Shown: positions 1-6,917, numbered from the stretch's first letter. The stretch is 8,629 bases of DNA from Candidatus Pacebacteria bacterium CG10_big_fil_rev_8_21_14_0_10_44_11 (GCA_002772705.1 PFDH01000017.1:5063-13691), one strand, 5' to 3'. Made by a program: numbers and translations. Notes: a model not told the origin generated them from the letters alone.

Positions 1-411
1 TTGGTTGACCCAGTTACCCAATCGGCCAACTGCCTGACCAAATGGCAAGCCCAAAACAATCGCATCGGTCAACTGAAAGAAATGATACTGCCCTTTGTGT
101 CGTCTAACCGCCGCCAGCGCCCCCACCAAACCACCAATGAGAGCACCAATGATACTCATACCTCCTCGCCAAACTTGGATCGTGGCCAGCAGATCAGATT
201 GATAAAATTGCCAATCAGTCAACAAGTGCCAGACCCTGGCTCCAACCAAGCCGAAGCCAATAATCCAGCCAGCTGCCTGCCAAAAATCTCCAGTTTTGAC
301 TTCTTTCTTAAAAACCTGCTCAGACAAACTGGCTGCCACTATCACTGCCAAGCCAATCAAAAAACCGTACAAATGAAAGGTGAGTCCAAACAGTGAAATT
401 GCAGCCGGCAT
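1..411 (-). CDS. lgt: Prolipoprotein diacylglyceryl transferase (Lgt), N-terminal part, cut by left window edge
   Basis: Lgt is an integral membrane enzyme that moves diacylglycerol from phosphatidylglycerol onto the lipobox cysteine of prelipoproteins, the first step of lipoprotein maturation. The 137 visible codons run open to the window edge; the 3' part is missing. Family marks seen: an N-terminal YGFLIGL helix (15-21), GARVWHLL (57-64), WRGGMSIIGALIGG (81-94) and the Lgt signature GRLGNWVNQ (129-137), whose Arg130 matches the essential Arg143 of the E. coli enzyme. Hydrophobic segments at about 5-30, 45-63, 85-102 and 115-127 fit the multi-helix fold. The position of E. coli His103 (motif SFHGGLIG) is Ile88 here; actinobacterial Lgt also lacks this His, so this alone does not imply inactivity. 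The ATG lies 12 bases after the stop of the upstream membrane-protein gene without a Shine-Dalgarno, so it is probably the third gene of a run with the GH3 hydrolase. The assignment is firm from the signature. Confidence 0.93.
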   Translation of the reverse strand, partial: MPAAISLFGLTFHLYGFLIGLAVIVAASLSEQVFKKEVKTGDFWQAAGWIIGFGLVGARVWHLLTDWQFYQSDLLATIQVWRGGMSIIGALIGGLVGALAAVRRHKGQYHFFQLTDAIVLGLPFGQAVGRLGNWVNQ

Positions 412-423
412 AATCAGTGATAC

Positions 424-924
424 TTATCTTGAAGCAGAAACCAAAAAGTAAAAAGCCATGAGCGTTACAAAACTTGAAAAACCATAGGTAATTCTGGTTA
501 TCTCCAGCGGACTCAGGCGGCGCTTGACCTGGAATAAAAATTGTTGGTGAAAGCGTTCTAGATCTTTTCTGGTTGCTAGCATTTCGGTGGCAATCGTTAA
601 GCCAATTGCTAAAACAATACCAACGCCAATCAAATTATTCGAAGACGTGACCATAAAAATCGCTAACGCTAGGTACGCCAGCACAAACAAAACCGAGCGA
701 GTAATCAGTTGTTTTGGTAAGGTTTTCAATTCATTGTAGTAGCCATATAAAACTTTGCCGTCCAACCACAACAAGGCATTGCCGATATAAAAACCGCCCA
801 ACAAAAGTAGCACCATCAAATACGAACCATCTTTGGGCTCAATTTGAATAAAGTAAAATAAAACCGTGTAGAAAACCGGCGTTAAATATTGGACTAACAG
901 GTCGAGGTGCGGAGTTTTAATCAT
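424..924 (-). CDS. Uncharacterised five-helix membrane protein
   Basis: I do not recognise this family. From the chosen ATG it is 166 residues with about five hydrophobic helices (near 10-27, 35-53, 75-93, 97-115 and 145-163). Between helices 4 and 5 lies a charged, probably cytoplasmic stretch (about 117-143: ATRKDLERFHQQFLFQVKRR...). There is no signal peptide cleavage site and no catalytic motif I can name. Start choice: an in-frame ATG at 963 would add 13 residues (MASAAQPTPRRNR) but would overlap the GH3 gene by 47 bases, and those residues look like out-of-frame translation of the GH3 tail. The ATG at 924 overlaps the upstream stop by only 8 bases (ATGATTAA), a typical coupled junction. 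Neither start has a Shine-Dalgarno. Placed between a NagZ-like hydrolase and lgt, an envelope-related role is possible but is inference only. Confidence 0.75.
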   Translation of the reverse strand: MIKTPHLDLLVQYLTPVFYTVLFYFIQIEPKDGSYLMVLLLLGGFYIGNALLWLDGKVLYGYYNELKTLPKQLITRSVLFVLAYLALAIFMVTSSNNLIGVGIVLAIGLTIATEMLATRKDLERFHQQFLFQVKRRLSPLEITRITYGFSSFVTLMAFYFLVSASR

Positions 925-2113
925 TCTGTTTCGTCGGGGGGTTGGTTGAGCCGCCGACGCCATACTCTATTTTTAAGGTTTGAATTTTTGCGACTGAAAG
1001 ATTAACTTTTTCTCTGAATTCGCTTGAACTAGTATACTCCTGTTTGATCCTGGAAAGAACCTCTTGCAACTGAACCGGTGTAACATCTTGCCCATACACC
1101 AAGACATTATTACCTGCCAAAATAGCCTCAATCGAAACCGCCCCCAGCGACTTCGCTATCTCCGGAACTTGATAATTGTACCTAGCCGCGCCCATTTCTA
1201 GTGCATCGGTGAAGACCGTCACCTCAGGATACAGCTCAAACAATTGACCAACACAACTGCCGGAAAGTGAACAAGGCAAGTTTGCGGACTGATTTTGAAC
1301 GGCAATATGGGCGGTCATCACACCTAGCTTGGGAAATTGATCGAGCACTGTCTTGAACGGTGCGGTGTCGTTCTCGGTGATTGTGACTAAGCTGAGTTGG
1401 CTGTGAGTGTCCGTGGTAGCCGAACCCAACCCCGGATAGTGTTTAATCACCGGTAACATTTGTTGGGCCTGGAAAGTTGTGACAAAATCAAGCGCGGCGG
1501 TAGCAACCAACTCGGGATCGCCCGAACAGACTCTGTCCTTCAAAACTGGATTGTTAGCGGCAACGTCGACCATGGGTGCAAAAACAATGTTGATTTGGGC
1601 AGTGCGTAGCTGGGCAGCCGAACTGGCCAACAAGGCTTGGCGCTGATCACTGGTTTGGTCGCACAAGCGTTTCCAGGTTGGCAGGGTAGTGAACCCAGAG
1701 CCACTTAATCGCTGAACTTTGCCACCTTCATGATCAACCGCGATCAGTGGCCGCTCTTCTAGTGCCACCGAGTCGGCGATGTCGCTAATGGCCTGGGCGG
1801 CTGAGGCCGCGCTGATCTGGCTGCCAAATAAAGTGACGGCACCAGGTTTGTTGTCAGCGATGAAGCTGAGGACCGCCTCGGCCGAGGCCGCCGAGGAATT
1901 GTCAAGATCATAGGGCACGGCAAGCATTTGGGCAAAATTGACAAGGTTGGGAGCGGTGTTGGCTGGCTTGGCGGTTGGCTTGGGTTGAGCTTTCAAAATT
2001 GCGGCTGAGCGCTCCTGGGGAGAAATCCGTTGGGTAAAGTACAAGTAACCCATCCCTGTTGCGATCAAGGCCAAAACCGCAACCAAGATTCTAATTCTCC
2101 AGACTGAATTCAT
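917..2113 (-). CDS. nagZ: Membrane-anchored NagZ-like beta-N-acetylhexosaminidase (glycoside hydrolase family 3)
   Basis: GH3 enzymes of the NagZ type remove terminal N-acetylglucosamine from peptidoglycan fragments or other glycans. The 398 residues comprise a signal anchor (about 7-25), a Pro/Thr/Ala/Lys linker (41-56) and one GH3 barrel (about 60-385). Key motifs: IAVDHEGGKVQRL (124-136), INIVFAPMVDV (174-184), KHYPGLG (224-230), the NagZ-specific loop TDTH with Asp235/His237 as the acid/base dyad, and TDALEM (302-307) with Asp303 as the expected nucleophile. All catalytic residues are present. In KHYPGLG the second His of the usual KHFPGHG is Leu. Four cysteines (151, 196, 281, 287) in the outer domain could form disulfides. 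Canonical NagZ of Gram-negatives is cytoplasmic; the N-terminal helix here implies action outside the membrane. It appears to start a run with the membrane protein and lgt. No Shine-Dalgarno precedes the ATG; a -10 box sits 8 bases upstream. Family is certain; exact substrate is inferred. Confidence 0.92.
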   Translation of the reverse strand: MNSVWRIRILVAVLALIATGMGYLYFTQRISPQERSAAILKAQPKPTAKPANTAPNLVNFAQMLAVPYDLDNSSAASAEAVLSFIADNKPGAVTLFGSQISAASAAQAISDIADSVALEERPLIAVDHEGGKVQRLSGSGFTTLPTWKRLCDQTSDQRQALLASSAAQLRTAQINIVFAPMVDVAANNPVLKDRVCSGDPELVATAALDFVTTFQAQQMLPVIKHYPGLGSATTDTHSQLSLVTITENDTAPFKTVLDQFPKLGVMTAHIAVQNQSANLPCSLSGSCVGQLFELYPEVTVFTDALEMGAARYNYQVPEIAKSLGAVSIEAILAGNNVLVYGQDVTPVQLQEVLSRIKQEYTSSSEFREKVNLSVAKIQTLKIEYGVGGSTNPPTKQND

Positions 2114-2150
2114 ATTGGTATAGTATACCCGCCCAGAGGCAATTTCAAAA
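2114..2150 (-). promoter_or_regulatory. Probable promoter of the GH3-lgt run, giving a near-leaderless mRNA
   Basis: Read on the minus strand, TATACT (2127-2122, 5 of 6 matches to TATAAT) is preceded by TTGAAA (2148-2143, 5 of 6 to TTGACA) with a short 15-base spacer. Only 8 bases separate the -10 from the ATG, so transcription would start within about 0-3 bases of the start codon and leave no room for a Shine-Dalgarno. The -10 is embedded in a perfect dyad, GGTATA-C-TATACC (2129-2117), which could be an operator or just the promoter core. The 15-base spacer is suboptimal and is the main weakness of the call. Confidence 0.45.
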
Positions 2151-2152
2151 CC

Positions 2153-2551
2153 TCATTTGTCTGGTTGGCCGGCGCTGTTTTTTGATTGATGACTGTCTAA
2201 TTTTTCGGCTCTTAGTTGCTTGAGCCGCCACATAAACAATTTGGCTTTGCTTTTAACATTGGGCGCATCTTTGACAAACGATAAGGCCTTTTCCAACAAT
2301 AATCGATCAACGGTTTTGGCTAATTTCATGTACAGACTTTTATGTACGGGGTCGCTTAATTCGACGGCCATCCGATAGCCAAAGTCTTGAAATTCTTTGG
2401 AAATATAGCCGCCTTTATCTTCTAGCCTGTAACCATCAAACAAACTGCCAATTTGGGCAAACCCTGCTTTAGTGCCTGGCTGTTCAGTGATTGTTGACTT
2501 GTTTTTCGCCTCAGTGTTATGTTCTGAAGCCTTGAAAGATTTTTTTGTCAT
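2153..2551 (-). CDS. Small soluble protein of unknown function with a compact helical core
   Basis: I cannot assign a named family. The protein is 132 residues: a polar, probably disordered N-terminus (1-30), a compact core (about 36-117) and a polar tail. The core contains SLFDGYRLEDKGGYISKEFQ (36-55), DFGYRMAVEL (56-65), then amphipathic helices with DPVHKSLYMKLAKTVDRLLLE (67-87) and SKAKLFMWRLKQLRAEKL (101-118). The regular Lys/Arg pattern of the last helix suggests a protein or nucleic-acid contact surface, but this is a guess. My impression is that similar short proteins occur in Patescibacteria; I cannot verify this here. Start choice: an ATG at 2635 would add 28 residues (beginning MPCLPASGR) read out of frame from the transporter gene. 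The ATG at 2551 reduces the overlap to 35 bases. There is no Shine-Dalgarno, so re-initiation by ribosomes finishing the upstream gene is likely. A run of seven A (2546-2540) lies in the overlap. Confidence 0.7.
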   Translation of the reverse strand: MTKKSFKASEHNTEAKNKSTITEQPGTKAGFAQIGSLFDGYRLEDKGGYISKEFQDFGYRMAVELSDPVHKSLYMKLAKTVDRLLLEKALSFVKDAPNVKSKAKLFMWRLKQLRAEKLDSHQSKNSAGQPDK

Positions 2552-3773
2552 TTGAAGTCTGGATAACCATTGACACCATAACACCAACCGCGGCAAAGAT
2601 AAAGACAACCGGCCAGAAGCTGGTAAACAGGGCAATCGCTGCCACCAACAGCCAGAAGACTACCGCCGCTAAACTAAGACTAACTTGATTATACATTTCT
2701 AGTGCATAGTGATGTTTCCGTTCAACTCTTAACTTCAATGCGTGGTGGAGTTGCCAATGGAGGCGAGAGAGCAATCGCTCGGCTGCGTCCACAAACATTA
2801 TTCCGCTAATCCCTAAAGTGCTAGCCCGCGCCAACCACAGCAAACTCATCAAGCTTGCAGACAGATAGTAGTGGCGTTTTTTCTGCATTTTCATTAAATA
2901 AGTGCCAATGAAGAAAGAAGCTAAAATAGCGATAAATAACGAGATTGTATACAAAAATCCAACTCGATCAACGCTCTTCAACAATAAATAAACATAGAGC
3001 GGCCACAGTAAAAATAGCGAGTGATTAAGATACTCGCCAAACTCACCCAAGGTTTTTTTCCAACTTAATTGACTCACCAAATTTTTTTTCCAACCAAGCC
3101 AGCTGATCGGCTCTCGCTTAATTTGAACAGAAAAGTCTAGTAAGGCAAAGCTAGAGAACAAGGTTAAAATCACGCCGATCAACAAAATCATTTGCAAACC
3201 ATAATTAAACGCGAAGAAACCCACCAACGATGGCGCCAACACAATCAATAATTCTGCCAAAAATTGGATGGTGCTGTTTTCTTTGGCAAAGACTTTTTCC
3301 GGTTGGAGTTCTAACTTTTTCTGCTTAACAGTAGGCACAAACTGCGTCCAGAACAAAACCGCATGGACACCCTCAGCAACCGCCGCCAAGACTAAAAAAC
3401 CCCAGTGATAATTAACGACATACAATGAACAAAAAACGACAAGCCTCGTTAGGCTGGCCACAATCCAGATTGAATCGGAATGCCACTCTTTCAGCACTTG
3501 GGCAAGCCCAATCGTAGTCAGAAACACGACTAGGCGTTGAACAATAAAAAAGCTAGTCACAGCTAACATTCCAACTTGAAAATCAGCGAGATTGCCAATA
3601 AACGCCGGTCTAAACTGGATCGCTGATTGGTAAATAATAATGGCCAGAAAAAAATACACGCCTTTGTGAAGCACTTCTTGGAAAAACTGGAACCACACTA
3701 ATGATCTGGCTTCGGCCTGAGAAAGCTGAGCTGTGCTAGAAAAAAATCGCAACAATTCATGAATGGTCGGCAT
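2517..3773 (-). CDS. MFS-like polytopic membrane protein, substrate unknown
   Basis: This is a 418-residue protein with about eleven hydrophobic segments (near 34-52, 66-92, 102-120, 123-145, 169-189, 193-213, 251-267, 270-292, 302-320, 364-384 and 386-405). The size, two bundles separated by a polar loop (about 214-248) and the basic loops between helices are compatible with a major facilitator superfamily carrier. I do not see the classic MFS signature loop clearly, so the family is tentative. The polar loop between helices 4 and 5 (about 146-168) and a His/Arg-rich stretch (332-356: RLLSRLHWQLHHALKLRVER and following) are probably cytoplasmic. No substrate can be deduced. The ATG has a good Shine-Dalgarno. 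The gene follows pth by 50 bases and overlaps the small 132-residue protein by 35 bases, which hints that the two products are made together. Confidence 0.72.
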   Translation of the reverse strand: MPTIHELLRFFSSTAQLSQAEARSLVWFQFFQEVLHKGVYFFLAIIIYQSAIQFRPAFIGNLADFQVGMLAVTSFFIVQRLVVFLTTIGLAQVLKEWHSDSIWIVASLTRLVVFCSLYVVNYHWGFLVLAAVAEGVHAVLFWTQFVPTVKQKKLELQPEKVFAKENSTIQFLAELLIVLAPSLVGFFAFNYGLQMILLIGVILTLFSSFALLDFSVQIKREPISWLGWKKNLVSQLSWKKTLGEFGEYLNHSLFLLWPLYVYLLLKSVDRVGFLYTISLFIAILASFFIGTYLMKMQKKRHYYLSASLMSLLWLARASTLGISGIMFVDAAERLLSRLHWQLHHALKLRVERKHHYALEMYNQVSLSLAAVVFWLLVAAIALFTSFWPVVFIFAAVGVMVSMVIQTSNDKKIFQGFRT

Positions 3774-3782
3774 TGATACTTT

Positions 3783-3787
3783 CTCCT
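3783..3787 (-). promoter_or_regulatory. Shine-Dalgarno of the MFS-like gene
   Basis: AGGAG lies 9 bases before the ATG. It fixes this start and shows that the organism uses Shine-Dalgarno initiation for at least some internal genes. Confidence 0.75.
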
Positions 3788-3823
3788 ATTTTGAACCGGT
3801 ATTTTTCTAGACTTTAGCGTTGA

Positions 3824-4402
3824 TCAAATTTGCTCTGGAATACTCAGAAACTGATCTAGTTGCTTTGCCATCATCGCCAATTCTGTCTGTAAAAGGTGTT
3901 GCTCGGCTGCCATGAACGACTGTAAGACATACTCAGAAGGAACAATGGTTGAGCGTTGTTCGCCCCGATTATCCACCCCACCCCTGAGGTGCCAAAATTG
4001 TTTGGTGCCCAAATGCTCATAGATTGAAAGCAAGCCGTTGTGAGCTTTGGGGCCAATGCCAAACTGCAGTTTGACCATCCCCAGGGCCAAATCCAGATCG
4101 TCGTGTACCACCAACAACTGTGGTACTTGTGGTTGTAGTTGTCTGTCGGCAGCTGAACTTGACCACAACTTATAAAAATCAAGCAGTTGTCGAACTGCTT
4201 GCCCAGCATGATTCATATATGTCTGCGGCTTGCAGAGCAACGTATCTTGATCAAGTCGGCAAACTTCAGCCTCAGCTTTTGGAAATGTTGAAAACTTGAG
4301 TTGCCAGGACTTAGCCAATTGGTCTAAAACCATAAAACCCAGGTTGTGACGACTTTGCTGATATTCTTGGCCAGGATTTCCCAATCCCACAATAATGTTC
4401 AT
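3824..4402 (-). CDS. pth: Peptidyl-tRNA hydrolase (Pth)
   Basis: Pth cleaves the ester bond of peptidyl-tRNAs that drop off the ribosome, recycling tRNA in the cytoplasm; it is normally essential in bacteria. The 192 residues match the usual family length. Motifs: IIVGLGNPG (3-11) with Asn9, SRHNLGF (17-23) with the catalytic His19, KPQTYMNHAG (58-67) with Asn64, VVHDDLDLALG (98-108) with Asp101, and KAHNGLLSI (119-127) with His121 and Asn122, then FWHLRGGV (136-143). All residues of the active site and tRNA-binding cleft are present. A slightly longer polar insert (about 81-93, SSSAADRQLQPQ) precedes the Asp101 strand. The usual GGHNG is KAHNG. The gene begins 11 bases after the glycosyltransferase stop and has a strong Shine-Dalgarno. 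Identity is secure. Confidence 0.97.
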   Translation of the reverse strand: MNIIVGLGNPGQEYQQSRHNLGFMVLDQLAKSWQLKFSTFPKAEAEVCRLDQDTLLCKPQTYMNHAGQAVRQLLDFYKLWSSSAADRQLQPQVPQLLVVHDDLDLALGMVKLQFGIGPKAHNGLLSIYEHLGTKQFWHLRGGVDNRGEQRSTIVPSEYVLQSFMAAEQHLLQTELAMMAKQLDQFLSIPEQI

Positions 4403-4406
4403 CTAT

Positions 4407-4412
4407 CTCCTT
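4407..4412 (-). promoter_or_regulatory. Shine-Dalgarno of pth
   Basis: AAGGAG ends 4 bases before the pth ATG and directly follows the stop codon of the glycosyltransferase gene. It supports the chosen start and allows independent initiation inside the run. Confidence 0.75.
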
Positions 4413-4413
4413 G

Positions 4414-5133
4414 CTAAGGTTGTTCTTCGGGTAAACGTTTGGCATTGATTTCCCACCACCGCTTAACTAACTTGCCAATATTTCTCGGCCCATTACTCAA
4501 AAAAATCTCTTTTAGCGCTTTGGCTTCTAAATACAAGCCCTTATGAAAAGAGTATTTTTGGTATTTGTGCGGCGTGTGAATGCCTTCGCCGGTAACCACC
4601 ACGATGCTCAGTTTGTGATCAAGGTAGAAGTCATTGATTCGAGTCTCTAACTCAAAGCGGTCATTTTTTTTGAATGTAATTCTTTTGAAGTATTTTGTCT
4701 CAAAAATTCTCACCCCAGAGAGAGCTGGGAACGACTTGAAGATCTTCCGTAAATATAACTCCTGATTGCCATAATCCAGGATCACCATCTCAAAACCTTG
4801 CTTGTAAGTCTGGATAACTTCGCGTAAATGATGAGCTTCTAACCCAAACAGGTCGGCATCAACCAGCATGATCTGGTCTGAGTGAGCGGCTTTGACCGCC
4901 GTTCTGACCGCGGTGGTTTTGCCCATATTTTTGGGTAGAGAAATGACAGTCACACCTTTGACACTGGCGGCGATGACGGCGGTTAGGTCGTCTGAGCCAT
5001 CGTCAACCACAATGACCTCTGAAAACTCCTTCATGCTGGTCAACAAACTGGCCACAACTCTGATATTTTTTTGCTCGTTGTAGGCAGCAATAATGGCGGT
5101 GATCGTTAGTTTTTTGGTTGATTTTTTTCTCAT
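4414..5133 (-). CDS. Cytosolic family 2 glycosyltransferase
   Basis: GT2 enzymes use a nucleotide sugar and a GT-A fold to transfer a sugar to a lipid, protein or glycan. The 239 residues show the fold in order: first strand ITAIIAAYNEQKNI (11-24), nucleotide-binding VVDDGSDD (42-49), PKNMGKTTAVRTAV (67-80), and the metal-binding LVDADLFGL (90-98) with Asp92/Asp94. The region 157-171 (NDRFELETRINDFYL) resembles the acceptor-side ED-type motif of the DPM1/polyprenyl-phosphate transferase branch, here carrying Glu161/Glu163. There is no transmembrane helix at the C-terminus, so the enzyme is soluble or peripherally bound through the basic tail (221-233). The ATG overlaps the DNA ligase stop in an ATGA junction with no Shine-Dalgarno, which points to translational coupling. 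Donor and acceptor are not readable from the sequence. Family is certain; the polyprenyl-phosphate suggestion is inference. Confidence 0.88.
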   Translation of the reverse strand: MRKKSTKKLTITAIIAAYNEQKNIRVVASLLTSMKEFSEVIVVDDGSDDLTAVIAASVKGVTVISLPKNMGKTTAVRTAVKAAHSDQIMLVDADLFGLEAHHLREVIQTYKQGFEMVILDYGNQELYLRKIFKSFPALSGVRIFETKYFKRITFKKNDRFELETRINDFYLDHKLSIVVVTGEGIHTPHKYQKYSFHKGLYLEAKALKEIFLSNGPRNIGKLVKRWWEINAKRLPEEQP

Positions 5134-6917
5134 TGGTTTTGTTGTTCTGCCATACTAATTACTTCTTGCAGGGTAGTGGCTTCTTGCCAAGACTTGTCAT
5201 CTCTAAATTTTACCAACCTGGGGAAACGCAGAGCAAGACCGGCGCTGTGTTGAGGGGACTTGGTCAGTTCGTCGGCTGCTACTTCTACCACAATTTTGGG
5301 AATCAACCAGACGTCAGGCCGCAAACTTTTGGCCACAGTGTACTCTTTTGGCGGTTCTAAAACTGCTACTACATCTGACCGACGTTTTAGTTCTTTGAAT
5401 TGTTCATCAGAGAGGCCGGTGCCAATTTTTGCCAAAGTCTTAAAGTTTTCACCATCCAAAACGCCAACCAAAAAAGCGCCGATGCCAAAAACAGTTCGCT
5501 TGCCCCGGCCAAAATAGTAACCCATCACCACACAATCTAAAGTATCAGTCAGTTTTCCTTGGGTGCCGGTTTTTTCTTTCATCTTTACCCAGTACCAATT
5601 TTTGCGGCCGCTTTGGTAGGGGGCTGCTACTTGTTTCATCACCACGCCCTCCAAGCCATCACCCAACTGGGACTCATGAAAGTTTTGAAGTTCTTTTGGG
5701 TCGCTGGTAATGATATATTCTGTGACAACAAACGTATCATTTTGCTTGATTAGTTTGATCAAAACGTCTTTTCTTTCTTGCAACTTTTTGTCAATTAATG
5801 ACTGGCCGTTGACGGAAATGACGTCAAAAATAAAAAACCTAAGCGGCACTGATTGGGCGGTCTGCTCTACTTGGTGTTTTCTTTTTCGCCTTATTGTCGC
5901 CTGAAATGGTAGCAGCTTGCCAGAGCTCGGATCATAACCAATGGCTTCGGCGTCTAGAATGACCGAGTCAGCATTGAGCACCACAGACAGCTTGTTGAGT
6001 TCGGGGAACATGTGGGTGACATTCTCGAGGTTTCTGGTGAAAGCCATGATTTCTGGCTGACCACTAGAACTTTTGTTCAGGTGAATTTGCACTCGCAAAC
6101 CGTCATACTTTGGCTCAACGATCACCTGTTGCATTTTTTCAATCACCTCTTGAGGATCATTGAGGCGCTGACACAGTTGCGGCACAATTGGCACACCGGC
6201 TTCTGCCTGGTAATTTTTGAGCATCGCTGCCCGATTTGACTCAGTTTTAGCGGCTAGATATGTTTCTGCCAGTTTGCCAAGGTCAGCTTTGCGTTGGAAG
6301 GCTTCTTCGAGTAGTGGTGTTTCGGCTTTTGAGCCAGTCTGCGCCCAAGACAGAGCGTCTAACATGGTCATCGTTGAAAAACCCAGGCGTAGCCTGCCAA
6401 CAATAATTCGACAGACGTACTTGGCCGACAAGGCTTCCAGCTTATCTAACAACTCGGTGAGACCAGTTAGTTTTCTCTCTTGCGACCCCTCCCCCCCTTC
6501 TTTGGCAATTGCCACCAGTTGATCGTAGACTTGATTCAAACTGAGGGCAGTTGATTGGTTGTTGCTGAGCAACTCTTGCGCCAACGCCCCAACATCCCCC
6601 AATTTTTTATACTGTCTTTGAACCCGGGCTTCAACTTGAGAAAGGTCTGACTCGCCAAACAAGGTTTTTCCTTCCGACAGCTGACCAAACTTCTTTGCTT
6701 GAATTTTGGCCAGCGCCCGCAGCACCATCTTGACCGAGAGCTGAAACTCGAGCGACAAATATTGCGGCACTAACTGCCCTTCTAATAAATAACAAGCCTG
6801 AGCAATCTCAGTTTTGTCCAGCTGGTGAAACAACTTTGCTAAAATTTCGGTCATTGCCAACCGAGATGGAGTTTGTTCCAGCTGTGATAAATGTGCGGCA
6901 AAATTGGCAAACTTCAT
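5130..6917 (-). CDS. lig: ATP-dependent DNA ligase, archaeal/eukaryal type
   Basis: This enzyme seals nicks in DNA through a covalent lysyl-AMP. At 595 residues it is the full three-domain form of archaeal ligases: an N-terminal DNA-binding domain (about 1-215, with RLRLGFSTMTMLDAL at 175-189), the adenylation domain (about 240-445) and the OB fold (about 450-585). Nucleotidyltransferase motifs are all present: motif I EPKYDGLR (268-275) with the AMP-accepting Lys270, TRNLENVT (294-301), motif III FFIFDVIS (361-368), motif IV GLEGVVMK (421-428), motif V WYWVKMK (441-447) and motif VI ALRFPRLVKFR (562-572). It is much larger than bacterial repair-type ligases such as LigC, and lacks the nuclease or polymerase domains of LigD. 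Most bacteria rely on NAD-dependent LigA for replication; whether this genome also has LigA cannot be told. The next gene overlaps the stop by 4 bases. The start ATG has no Shine-Dalgarno. Confidence 0.97.
   Translation of the reverse strand: MKFANFAAHLSQLEQTPSRLAMTEILAKLFHQLDKTEIAQACYLLEGQLVPQYLSLEFQLSVKMVLRALAKIQAKKFGQLSEGKTLFGESDLSQVEARVQRQYKKLGDVGALAQELLSNNQSTALSLNQVYDQLVAIAKEGGEGSQERKLTGLTELLDKLEALSAKYVCRIIVGRLRLGFSTMTMLDALSWAQTGSKAETPLLEEAFQRKADLGKLAETYLAAKTESNRAAMLKNYQAEAGVPIVPQLCQRLNDPQEVIEKMQQVIVEPKYDGLRVQIHLNKSSSGQPEIMAFTRNLENVTHMFPELNKLSVVLNADSVILDAEAIGYDPSSGKLLPFQATIRRKRKHQVEQTAQSVPLRFFIFDVISVNGQSLIDKKLQERKDVLIKLIKQNDTFVVTEYIITSDPKELQNFHESQLGDGLEGVVMKQVAAPYQSGRKNWYWVKMKEKTGTQGKLTDTLDCVVMGYYFGRGKRTVFGIGAFLVGVLDGENFKTLAKIGTGLSDEQFKELKRRSDVVAVLEPPKEYTVAKSLRPDVWLIPKIVVEVAADELTKSPQHSAGLALRFPRLVKFRDDKSWQEATTLQEVISMAEQQNQ

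Noticed and set aside
1..396. Plus-strand open frame with a TTG start
   Set aside because: It is antisense to lgt; the minus strand encodes the clear Lgt signature GRLGNWVNQ, and the plus-strand translation has low-complexity, non-protein-like composition.
925..963. 13-residue N-terminal extension of the five-helix membrane protein
   Set aside because: It lies wholly inside the GH3 coding sequence in another frame, and the downstream ATG gives a normal 8-base overlap.
1876..1896. GC-rich palindrome (CCTCGGCCGAGG and a further copy of CCGAGG)
   Set aside because: It falls in an Ala/Ser/Glu-rich coding stretch of the GH3 gene, where GCC, GCG and GAG codons produce such repeats without function.
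2552..2635. 28-residue N-terminal extension of the small protein
   Set aside because: It would be read out of frame through the last two helices of the MFS-like gene; its hydrophobic look comes from that shadow.
4892..5083. Plus-strand open frame opposite the glycosyltransferase
   Set aside because: It is the complement of the conserved GT2 motifs VVDDGSDD and PKNMGK; the same reasoning removes the plus-strand frames opposite the ligase and fic genes.
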